Origin: Pseudomonadota bacterium
Lineage (GTDB): Bacteria; Desulfobacterota; Syntrophia; Syntrophales; UBA5619
Direction of reading: 5' to 3'
NCBI GenBank assembly: GCA_018819165.1
Contig: JAHJQP010000006.1
Span: forward strand, 1-22,182
DNA length: 22,182 nt
The notes under the pieces were generated by a model. The model did no database searches. It was not told the DNA's origin and worked only from the letters and a program-made list of their open reading frames with translations. How positions within the stretch are numbered: position 1 is the first letter of the stretch; every line of letters starts with the position of its first letter. Shown piece after piece: positions 15,211 through 22,182 of the stretch. The translations under genes were made by a program, and so were the position numbers.

Positions 15211-15846
15211 ATGACTCGATTCGTCACTTTTGAGGGCATAGAGGGGTGCGGCAAGACCACCCAGATCAGGCTCGCGGCGGCCTGGCTCGCCGAGCGCGGC
15301 ATCCCCGTCCTTGCGACCGCCGAACCCGGCGGGACGCCGCTCGGCCGGAAGATCCGCGAGGTTCTGCTGAAGCGCGGTTCCTTCGCGATCGGCGCCGAGG
15401 CCGAACTGCTCCTCTTTGCCGCCGCACGCGCCCAGCACGTGCGGCAGGCCATCCTCCCGGCCCTCCGGGCGGGGCAATGGGTCCTCTGCGACCGCTTTGC
15501 GGACGCCACGCTCGCCTACCAGGGCTTCGGCCGGGGACTCGACGCCGGCTTCATCCGCACGTTGAACGACTTCTCGGCGCTCTCGCTTTCGCCGGACAGG
15601 ACGCTCCTGTTCGACCTCCCCGTGGAGGCTGGTCTGGCTCGGGCCGAAAAGCGGACGGCGGGCGTCTGGGCGGAGGCGGCGGAGGACCGCTTCGAGCGGG
15701 AAGACAAAGCGTTTCACGGGAGGATCCGGGACGGGTATCTGAACCTCGCGGCCGGGGAGCCGGAGCGCTTCCGGATTATCGACGGCGCGGCGGATGTCGA
15801 GACGGTCCACCGCGAGGTATGCCTGCGTCTGGCGGAGCTGCTTTGA
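15211..15846 (+). CDS. tmk: Thymidylate kinase
   Basis: This 211-aa enzyme phosphorylates dTMP to dTDP in the cytoplasm. The P-loop is FEGIEGCGKTTQ (residues 7-18), the TMP-binding segment is EPGGTPLGRKIRE, and the DR motif is CDRFADATLAYQGFGRG. The LID region around RAEKR and the ED-RFERED segment are also present. Length is normal. AAGGTGG precedes the ATG. It opens the tmk-holB-ricT-metG cluster, with 31 bp to holB. Confidence 0.96.
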   Translation: MTRFVTFEGIEGCGKTTQIRLAAAWLAERGIPVLATAEPGGTPLGRKIREVLLKRGSFAIGAEAELLLFAAARAQHVRQAILPALRAGQWVLCDRFADATLAYQGFGRGLDAGFIRTLNDFSALSLSPDRTLLFDLPVEAGLARAEKRTAGVWAEAAEDRFEREDKAFHGRIRDGYLNLAAGEPERFRIIDGAADVETVHREVCLRLAELL

Positions 15847-15877
15847 AACGCCCCTTTCCCGGGAGGCGAAGGAAGGC

Positions 15878-16846
15878 ATGACATTCAAGGAAATCTACGG
15901 CCACGAAAAACCCGTCGCGATTCTCCGAAGCGCCATGGCGAAAAACCGCATCGCCCACGCCTATCTCTTCTACGGGACGGAGGGGGTCGGCAAGAGGACC
16001 ACGGCGTCCGTTTTCGCCAGGGCTTTGAATTGCGAGGAGGAAAACCCACCCTGCGACGCCTGCAGATCCTGCCAGAAGGCGGAGCGAAATACCCACCCCG
16101 ATATCGTTACAATCACTGCAGAAGGCCAGTTCATCAAGATCGGCGCGGTCAAGGAGCTCCAGGAACAGATGAAGTTCCGGCCGCGGGAGGGGAGGCGGCG
16201 GATCCTGATCATGTCCGAAGCGGACCGGATGAACGCTGCGGCGGCCAACGCCTTCCTGAAGACTCTGGAGGAACCGTCGGCGGGGAACATCCTTCTCCTG
16301 ACGACCTCCCGGCCCCACGCCCTTCCTATGACGATCCTCTCCCGCTGCCAGCATCTCCGCTTCACCCCCCTGCCGCGGGAGACTGTGGCCCGTTTCCTCC
16401 GGGAGAAAGAGTCCCTGGAGGCTGCCGCTGCGGAGGCCCTGGCCGCGTCGTCAGGCGGCAGCATCGGCAAGGCGCTGGAGATGAACCGGGAGGACTACCT
16501 CACGCTGCGCAACGGCATCCTCGAACACCTGGCCGAAGAAAACCCGGCCGATCCCCTGCAGCGTCTCGCCTTTGCCGGCCGTTTCGGGACGGAGAGGGAG
16601 GAGATCCTGGAGAGGCTTCACATCCTGCGGACCTGCTACCGGGATGCCCTGGTCTTCCGGGAGACCAGAGAAACGGAAAGGCTGATCTTCCGGGACCGGG
16701 CCGGGGTCATCCGGACTCTCGCCGGACGACTGCCGGGGCGCGAACTTCTTAGCAGCATTGCTGCGGTGGAGGCGGCCATGAGCGCTATCGATCAGAACGC
16801 CAATAAGTCGTTGACTTTGGAAGCGCTGATGATTAAGCTCGCCTGA
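15878..16846 (+). CDS. holB: DNA polymerase III delta' subunit
   Basis: This 322-aa AAA+ clamp-loader subunit has P-loop FYGTEGVGKRTTA (residues 31-43), a zinc site with Cys52, Cys59, Cys62 and Cys65 (NCEEENPPCDACRSC), Walker-B-like RILIMSEADRMN, NAFLKTLEEPSAG, and the sensor/SRC motif ILSRCQHL. The C-terminal collar helices are less conserved, as usual. The start at 15878 is preferred (GAAGGAAGG in front); upstream in-frame codons overlap tmk and do not match the family. dnaX is not in the window. Confidence 0.94.
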   Translation: MTFKEIYGHEKPVAILRSAMAKNRIAHAYLFYGTEGVGKRTTASVFARALNCEEENPPCDACRSCQKAERNTHPDIVTITAEGQFIKIGAVKELQEQMKFRPREGRRRILIMSEADRMNAAAANAFLKTLEEPSAGNILLLTTSRPHALPMTILSRCQHLRFTPLPRETVARFLREKESLEAAAAEALAASSGGSIGKALEMNREDYLTLRNGILEHLAEENPADPLQRLAFAGRFGTEREEILERLHILRTCYRDALVFRETRETERLIFRDRAGVIRTLAGRLPGRELLSSIAAVEAAMSAIDQNANKSLTLEALMIKLA

Positions 16847-16873
16847 GAAAAAAGGGATAGAGGCTGAAGGACC

Positions 16874-17671
16874 TTGAAAAATATCGTCGGCGTCAAATTT
16901 AAAAAAGAGGGGAAGATCTACAGCTTCGACGCGGCCGATCTTCCGCTGAAGCGGGGTGATCTCGTTGTGGTCAGTACGGACAGCGGCCCGGCCATCGGTA
17001 CGATCGCAATGGACATAAATACTGCCCCGGTTGAGCAGTTGGCCGCCAATCTTAAGGATGTCCTGCGTCTGGTGACGGAGGATGATCTTCGGACACGCGA
17101 AAACAACCGGAAACTGGAGCAGGAGGCCCGCCAGTTTTGCATCCGCAGGATCGCCGAACGCCAGCTTCCTATGAAGCTGATCGATGTGGAATGCCTTTTC
17201 GACCAGACCAAGATGATCTTCCACTTCGCAGCTGAGAGCCGCGTGGACTTCCGGGAGCTGGTGAAGGACCTCGTGCAGCGGTTCCGGACCCGCATCGAGC
17301 TCAGGCAGATCGGCGCGAGGCAGGAGGCCCGCATCATCAAGGGACTCGGGATCTGCGGACGGGAGGTCTGTTGCGCGACCCTTCTGCACAATCTCGACCG
17401 GGTATCGGTCAAAATGGCCAAGGAGCAGAACATGTCTCTCAACCCCGAGAAGATCTCCGGCCTCTGCGGCAGGCTGATGTGCTGCCTGGGCTACGAATAT
17501 GACGGCTATGTGGACATGAGAAGGGACATGCCGAAATGCGGAAAGATGATCCAGACCCCGGAGGGATGGGGAAAAGTCATTCGCCAGAACGCCCTCCAGG
17601 GGGAGGTCGTCGTCATCCTGGAAAGCGGGAAAGAGGCTACCTTCAAGGCGAAGGACATCCCGGAAAAATAG
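16874..17671 (+). CDS. ricT: PSP1-domain protein, RicT (YaaT) family
   Basis: This 265-aa protein is homologous to B. subtilis RicT/YaaT, which with RicA and RicF forms an Fe-S complex affecting RNase Y. The PSP1 domain spans about 55-150. Two cysteine clusters, GICGREVCC (161, 166, 167) and GLCGRLMCC (198, 203, 204), are the cluster ligands expected in the family. The start is TTG with AAGGA upstream; KNIVGVKFKKEGKIYSFD matches a normal family beginning. RicA and RicF are not seen nearby, so its partner outside Firmicutes is unclear. The position between holB and metG is a conserved arrangement. Confidence 0.9.
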   Translation: MKNIVGVKFKKEGKIYSFDAADLPLKRGDLVVVSTDSGPAIGTIAMDINTAPVEQLAANLKDVLRLVTEDDLRTRENNRKLEQEARQFCIRRIAERQLPMKLIDVECLFDQTKMIFHFAAESRVDFRELVKDLVQRFRTRIELRQIGARQEARIIKGLGICGREVCCATLLHNLDRVSVKMAKEQNMSLNPEKISGLCGRLMCCLGYEYDGYVDMRRDMPKCGKMIQTPEGWGKVIRQNALQGEVVVILESGKEATFKAKDIPEK

Positions 17672-17678
17672 GTAAGTT

Positions 17679-19598
17679 ATGGAAAGCGTGTTTTATATCA
17701 CGACGCCGATATACTATGTGAACGCCTCGCCCCACATCGGGCACGCCTACACGACGATCGTCGCCGACGTCCTGGCCCGCTACCACCGCCTCCGCGGCTG
17801 CCGGACCTTCTTTTCGACCGGGACAGACGAGCACGGAGACAAGATCGTCGAGGCGGCCCGGATGGCGGGCGTCACTCCGCAGGAATACGCCGATAGGATC
17901 AGTGCCCAGTTCCGGAACCTCTGGCCGGAGCTCTCGGTCGCGAACGATTACTTCATCCGGACAACCGACCCAAACCACGTGGAGACGGTCCGGTGCATCC
18001 TCCAGAAAGTCCACGATGCGGGGGACATCTATTTCGGCCGGTACGAGGGGTTTTACTGTGTCGGCTGCGAGCGTTTCTACATGGAAAAGGAGCTCGTCGA
18101 CGGCCGGTGCCCCCAGCACGAGACGGTCCCCGAACACCGCAAGGAGAGCAACTACTTCTTCCGGATGAGCAGATACCAGGAGTGGCTTATCCGCCACATC
18201 GAGGAGCACCCGGACTTCATCCGCCCGGAGCGCTACCGGAACGAGGCATTGGCCTTTCTCCGCGACCCCCTGGAGGATCTCTGCATCTCCCGGCCGAAGA
18301 GCCGCCTCACCTGGGGGATCACGCTCCCGTTCGACGAAAACTACGTGACCTATGTCTGGTTTGACGCCCTGATCAACTACGTCACGGCGATCGGCTACCC
18401 GGATAGCGATAACTTCCGGACCTTCTGGCCCGTGGCGCAGCACCTGATCGCCAAGGATATCCTGAAGCCTCACGGGATCTACTGGTCCACAATGCTCAAG
18501 GCCGCCGGGATCGAACCCTACCGGCATCTCAACGTCCACGGCTACTGGAACGTCGATCAGAGCAAGATGTCCAAGAGCCTCGGTAACGTCGTCAAACCCC
18601 TCGATCTGAAGGACAAGTACGGCCTCGATCCCTTCCGCTATTTTCTGCTCAGGGACATGGTCTTCGGCCTCGACTCGAGCTTCAGCGAGGAAGCCTTCGT
18701 CCAGCGGATCAACTCCGACCTGGCCAACGACCTGGGTAATCTCGTCAGCCGGACGATGACGATGGCCGTCAGGTACGGAAACGGCCGCGTCCCGGAACCT
18801 ACGGAAGCCGCCGCCGAAGACCGTCTCCTTGAGGAAACGGCGGCAAGGGTCGTGACCGAGGTGGAGGCCTGCTTCGCGGATCTCGGTCTCCACAAGGCGC
18901 TCATCGCGACCTGGGAGTTCATCAACGTCACGAATAAGTACATCGTCGAGAGGGAACCCTGGGTCCTGGCGAAGGATCCGGCCAAACGTGCCCGTCTGGA
19001 GACGATCATCTATAACCTCTTGGAGGCCCTTCGCATCACTGCCGTCCTCATCTCCCCCTTCATGCCGGGTTCGGCCGCGAAAGTGATGGATCAGTTAGGC
19101 ATTGCCGATACCGCCGGCCGGAATTTCGAGAGCATTCAGGCCTGGGGCGGTCTCCGGCCGGGAAACGAACTGAAACGGGGGGAATCCCTTTTCCCCCGGG
19201 TGGAGTTTCGGGCGGAAGAGACAGGGAAGGTGCATGCGCCGGCAGCGGCGGCCGGAAAAGAGGTCTCACCCATCAAGCCGGAGATCGGCTACGAGGAGTT
19301 CGAGAAGGTGGATCTCCGGGCGGCGAAGGTCATAGCTGCCGAGCGGGTTCCCAAATCTAACAAGCTTATCAAGCTGACGGTGGAGATCGATGGCGAACGG
19401 CAGATCGTGGCCGGCATCGGAAAGGATTACAAACCGGAAGAACTCGTCGGGAAGACCATCGTTGTCGTGGCCAACCTGAAGCCGGCGAAGCTCATGGGGG
19501 TCGAGTCCCACGGTATGCTCCTGGCCACGGATGCGGCGAACGGCCTGACCGTCCTCGGCTTTGACCGGCCGCCCGTGACCGGCTCAAAGATCCGATAA
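17679..19598 (+). CDS. metG: Methionyl-tRNA synthetase with C-terminal tRNA-binding domain
   Basis: This 639-aa class I synthetase charges tRNA-Met. The HIGH motif is PHIGHAY (18-24), and the zinc ligands are Cys127, Cys130, Cys144 and His147 (CVGCERFYMEKELVDGRCPQH). The Met pocket region is YVWFDALINYVTAIGY, and KMSKS is at 296-300. The helical anticodon-binding domain covers about 360-500. An EMAP/Arc1-type tRNA-binding domain covers about 540-639 (YEEFEKVDLRAAKVIAAERVP ... GVESHGMLLA). A Pro/Ala/Lys-rich linker joins them. It starts 7 bp after ricT and ends the operon at the large hairpin 17 bp downstream. Confidence 0.97.
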   Translation: MESVFYITTPIYYVNASPHIGHAYTTIVADVLARYHRLRGCRTFFSTGTDEHGDKIVEAARMAGVTPQEYADRISAQFRNLWPELSVANDYFIRTTDPNHVETVRCILQKVHDAGDIYFGRYEGFYCVGCERFYMEKELVDGRCPQHETVPEHRKESNYFFRMSRYQEWLIRHIEEHPDFIRPERYRNEALAFLRDPLEDLCISRPKSRLTWGITLPFDENYVTYVWFDALINYVTAIGYPDSDNFRTFWPVAQHLIAKDILKPHGIYWSTMLKAAGIEPYRHLNVHGYWNVDQSKMSKSLGNVVKPLDLKDKYGLDPFRYFLLRDMVFGLDSSFSEEAFVQRINSDLANDLGNLVSRTMTMAVRYGNGRVPEPTEAAAEDRLLEETAARVVTEVEACFADLGLHKALIATWEFINVTNKYIVEREPWVLAKDPAKRARLETIIYNLLEALRITAVLISPFMPGSAAKVMDQLGIADTAGRNFESIQAWGGLRPGNELKRGESLFPRVEFRAEETGKVHAPAAAAGKEVSPIKPEIGYEEFEKVDLRAAKVIAAERVPKSNKLIKLTVEIDGERQIVAGIGKDYKPEELVGKTIVVVANLKPAKLMGVESHGMLLATDAANGLTVLGFDRPPVTGSKIR

Positions 19599-19615
19599 TA
19601 TGGGGACACCATACT

Positions 19616-19675
19616 AAAAAGGGGGGACAGCTCCCGATTTTTTCTCGAAAAAATCGGGAGCTGTCCCCCCTTTTT
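19616..19675. terminator. Bidirectional terminator, perfect 28-bp inverted repeat
   Basis: The arms at 19616-19643 and 19648-19675 are exact complements around a CTCG loop. The stem begins AAAAAGGGGGGACAGCTC and each strand ends in a T-run (TTTTT outward), so it can stop metG from the left and the aldolase gene from the right. The aldolase stop codon is only 14 bp away. GGGGACACCATACT just before it (19602-19615) is not part of the stem. Confidence 0.9.
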
Positions 19676-19689
19676 CAGAATATTTTTGT

Positions 19690-21081
19690 TTACGTGAGGC
19701 TGGCAGGTACTGAGAGCGGGACATCCACGGGCGTCACGAAACGGTTCACGGTGTCGAGGGTGTTGCCCACATTGAGCTTCCGGAAAAGGAGGGCGAACTG
19801 CGCCTCCAGTTCCCCGCCGAGGGCAGTCCGAACCGCCGCCGGGAGTTCCCAGAGCTCCTTTTTGAAGGGGCCGATCCCCTTCTTCCTTGTCTTGTAGAAG
19901 AACTGCTCCTCCGTATCCCCTTCCTTCCGCTCGGAGGCCGCCTCCCGCTTCAGGTAGTCGTAGATTTGCATCCGGAGGGCGGCCGGAAAGATCGGGCTGT
20001 CGTAGATGATGTTCTGGAATCCCGTCGCCAGGTGGACCTCCGCTGTTCCCGTCGCGGGGAACCGGTCGAAGGCTTCCTCGGGCAGCGTCGAGGCGCCGTG
20101 CTGCACGGCGCCGGCGAGGCCGTAGTCGGTCCTCGCTGCCCGCGATAGCTCCTCCAGGGTCGCGAAATCGAGTTTGACCTGGGCGACGCTACCGTCGGCC
20201 AGGGGAACCCCGCCGTGGGTCGTCCCCGTCTGGACGCTGATTTTGCTGATCCCTTTCAGCTCCGCCTGGCTTTTCTTCAGGGTTTCGAGATAGCCACCCA
20301 TGAAGGCGTGGAGTTCCTCCACCGTGCTGTTCTTCCCGCCGACCTCGCCGATCTCCCCGCCGACGGAGATGTTGATCCCGGCCGGCTCCAGATCCCGGAT
20401 CATCGTCGTCAATTCGGCGGCCAGGCTGTAGTTGATCCGCTGCTGCTGTTTCACCGTCGCTTCGGCAAGGTCGACAAGGGTCGAGGTGTCGATGTCGATG
20501 TTGTAGAAGCCGGCATCGATCGCTTCCCAGATCAGGTCCTTGACGGCCCTGACCTCCCCCTCCGGGTCCTTCGCATATTTTCTTGCCGCCACCTGGAAGT
20601 GGTCGCCCTGGAGAAAGAGCGCTCCCCGGTACCCCGTCTTGAGCGCCGCCGCCGTCACCGCGCAGGCATACTCCTCCGGCCGCTGGCTGGTGTAATCGAT
20701 CTCCGAACGGGCGATCTCGAAGATCACCGCCCCGACCCCTGCCGCCATTGCGGCCCGGAAGACCGCCTGGGCGGTATCGTAGGTGATCGCCCGGATGTTG
20801 ATTGCCGGCACGGTGAAACCGGAAACCTCCCCCCGGCCCATCGCCTCGTAAAGCCCCTGGATCGACGCGGCGTGAATGCCGGACGCCGTCGCGGCTCTCC
20901 GGATCAGCCAGCGGGCGGCCGCCCGCGCCTCCTCTGCCGGCGCGAAAACAGCCGTCCGGATCAACTCGTCGATCAGCGTCTCCCGGAGACGATTTTCATC
21001 CAGAACCCGGACAGCGCCCCCGTCTACAGCCAGCGCCCCCTCGCAGGCCTTTTTCAGTAAATCCGTATTTTCGTAAATCAT
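19690..21081 (-). CDS. Class II fructose-bisphosphate aldolase-like protein, N-terminally extended
   Basis: This 463-aa zinc-dependent aldolase family protein probably interconverts fructose 1,6-bisphosphate with the two triose phosphates. The TIM-barrel core starts near residue 89 with FTVPAINIRAIT. Catalytic/zinc residues are visible: Asp160-His161 (FLQGDHFQ), Glu243 (GGEIGE), His289 (TGTTHGG) and His328 (VQHGAST). The first about 88 residues are extra relative to typical class II enzymes, and the C-terminus is longer too. The start at 21081 has GAGGTG 6 nt upstream; ATG 21108 is possible but poorly supported. It lies behind fbp in the same direction, which argues for a gluconeogenic role. 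Another bisphosphate sugar such as tagatose cannot be excluded. Confidence 0.85.
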   Translation of the reverse strand: MIYENTDLLKKACEGALAVDGGAVRVLDENRLRETLIDELIRTAVFAPAEEARAAARWLIRRAATASGIHAASIQGLYEAMGRGEVSGFTVPAINIRAITYDTAQAVFRAAMAAGVGAVIFEIARSEIDYTSQRPEEYACAVTAAALKTGYRGALFLQGDHFQVAARKYAKDPEGEVRAVKDLIWEAIDAGFYNIDIDTSTLVDLAEATVKQQQRINYSLAAELTTMIRDLEPAGINISVGGEIGEVGGKNSTVEELHAFMGGYLETLKKSQAELKGISKISVQTGTTHGGVPLADGSVAQVKLDFATLEELSRAARTDYGLAGAVQHGASTLPEEAFDRFPATGTAEVHLATGFQNIIYDSPIFPAALRMQIYDYLKREAASERKEGDTEEQFFYKTRKKGIGPFKKELWELPAAVRTALGGELEAQFALLFRKLNVGNTLDTVNRFVTPVDVPLSVPASLT

Positions 21082-21147
21082 CGGCATCACCTCACTAAAG
21101 ATCCCCATTGGAAAGCTTTCTCCCGGAGCCTGCCCCGAACGTTACTG

Positions 21148-21199
21148 TAAGATTCCTTGCTCCGCTCGAAATGACCTTGAGCGAAGGGATTGCAATGAC
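21148..21199. repeat. Degenerate GTCATT-type dispersed repeat between fbp and the aldolase gene
   Basis: The minus strand contains GTCATTTCGAGCGGAGCAAG and, adjacent, GTCATTGCAATCCCTTCGCT in the same orientation. Both are recognisable variants of the palindromic repeat inside the MITE at 3020-3083. It fills part of the 161-bp gap (21082-21242), in which I see no gene and no clear promoter. Confidence 0.62.
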
Positions 21200-21242
21200 A
21201 GCGGGATTTCCACTATGACAGGGGCCTTTTCAACGTCTCCGT

Positions 21243-22182
21243 TTATGAATTGGCGGCCAGAAACTCCATGGCCTTTTTCACCTCGAACCGGCTTCCGATA
21301 TAGATCGGACAGCACTGCTCCAGGTCCTCCACGCGGAGGGAGAGGATCTCCTCTTCTCCGTCCGTGGCGATCCCCCCGGCTTCCTCTATGATGAAGGCCA
21401 TCGGCTGCAGTTCGAACAGGAGGCGGAGTTTGCCCCGGGGGCTTTTCTTCAGGGCAGGGTAGGTGAAAATGCCTCCCCGCTTGATCAGGATCTGGTTGAT
21501 GTCCGGCACGAACCCGCCGCTGTAGCGGAGCTTGTAGCCCGCAGCCTCGAGATGTTCCAGATACTTCAGATGCTTTTTCGTACACTCCTTCCGGAGCCCT
21601 CCCGGGCTGTAGATGGAGCCGCGCTCCTCGAGCATGATGTGCTCCTGGGAAAGGACGTACTCCCCCTCCCGGTTCAGGACGAACTCGTGGGTCCCTTTCC
21701 CCGCGGAATAGACCATCGTGATGAGTGGCCCGTAGGTGATGTAGAGCGCCGCCACCATCGAATCTCTTCCCCGCGTGAAGACCGACTCTTTGTGGATGCC
21801 GATGATGGTCCCGATGGAGAGGTTGGTGTCGACGAGGGAGGAGCCGTCCAGCGGGTCTGCCGTAATGAAGTATTTTTCCTCGCCCTTCCCTATCTGGATG
21901 ACCGCGTCCCGCTCCTCCGAGGCGTATTCCCGGACGAAGCCCGAATACTGGAGCTGGTTCTTGAGGATCTCGTCGGCGCTCCTATCGAGCGAGAGCTGTT
22001 CCTCCCCGTAGAGGTTCTTGTAACCGGCCAGCTTCCGGTTCGATTCATGGATCTTGGCGGAGATGTATTTTCCCGTCACGGCGATCTGCCAGATGAGACG
22101 GCGGAGCTCCATCTCCACGCCGGCCATCCACATGTGGCGACGCAGATCGACGACAAACCTGGTGTAATCCGATATCCCTTCT
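21243..22182 (-). CDS. fbp: Fructose-1,6-bisphosphatase class I (5' end outside the window)
   Basis: The enzyme removes the 1-phosphate of fructose 1,6-bisphosphate in gluconeogenesis. The frame is open to the right edge; the first visible residues are EGISDYTRFVVDLRRHMW, which match the family N-terminus, so only a few codons are missing. Visible motifs are the metal/substrate site TADPLDGSSLVDTNLSIGTI, EYASEERDAV (metal-binding Glu), YITYGPLITMVYSAG, the sugar-phosphate segment RYSGGFVPDINQILIKRGGIFTYPA, and FELQPMAFIIEEAGGIATDG. Internal ATGs near 22133 and 22127 are therefore not the start. It is followed by the aldolase gene on the same strand. Confidence 0.95.
   Translation of the reverse strand, partial: EGISDYTRFVVDLRRHMWMAGVEMELRRLIWQIAVTGKYISAKIHESNRKLAGYKNLYGEEQLSLDRSADEILKNQLQYSGFVREYASEERDAVIQIGKGEEKYFITADPLDGSSLVDTNLSIGTIIGIHKESVFTRGRDSMVAALYITYGPLITMVYSAGKGTHEFVLNREGEYVLSQEHIMLEERGSIYSPGGLRKECTKKHLKYLEHLEAAGYKLRYSGGFVPDINQILIKRGGIFTYPALKKSPRGKLRLLFELQPMAFIIEEAGGIATDGEEEILSLRVEDLEQCCPIYIGSRFEVKKAMEFLAANS

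Noticed and set aside
17643..18893. 416-codon minus-strand frame opposite metG
   Set aside because: It is the complement of well-conserved MetG sequence, with repetitive Asp-Val-Glu composition and no family motif.

Overview
The window looks like a chromosomal segment of an anaerobic deltaproteobacterium (Desulfobacterota, possibly near Syntrophales/Syntrophobacterales). The reasons are a selenocysteine formate dehydrogenase, a histidine kinase with c-type heme motifs, sigma-54 control, a clostridial-type 2[4Fe-4S] ferredoxin, and the order tmk-holB-ricT-metG. The lineage is inference from gene content and is not proven.

Left region (1-5.3 kb, visibly lower GC than the rest, all main genes on the minus strand). 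A sensor histidine kinase with a CxxCH and a CX4CH motif in its periplasmic domain comes first in transcriptional order. Behind a good sigma-54 promoter follow two paralogous single-TM mini-proteins with a receiver-like protein between them. That receiver has lost its phosphoacceptor aspartate. The first mini-protein gene is interrupted after codon 3 by a TA-flanked MITE. Then comes a 55-bp sequence repeated twice in tandem, and the N-terminal 568 residues of a Tat-exported selenocysteine formate dehydrogenase alpha subunit, whose C-terminal part is missing. This is the most unusual part of the window.

Junction (5.3-5.7 kb). A tRNA-Ala(CGC) gene with its own promoter is followed by a 7-bp hairpin and a perfect 12-bp inverted repeat. 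GC content changes here.

Right region (5.7-22.2 kb, high GC, mostly housekeeping). A minus-strand deoxyhypusine-synthase-like gene is divergent from a long plus-strand run: xseA-xseB-ispA, dxs-tlyA-(ispH::UbiA fusion)-lipoprotein, NFU protein, ferredoxin, terminator, then tmk-holB-ricT-metG. The ispA, dxs and ispH-fusion genes form an isoprenoid cluster. The fusion puts the last MEP-pathway enzyme on the same chain as a membrane prenyltransferase. metG ends at a perfect 28-bp hairpin shared with the convergent minus-strand pair fbp-fba (gluconeogenesis). fbp runs off the right edge.

Limits: family calls rest on motif reading only. No similarity search, folding or composition calculation was run.
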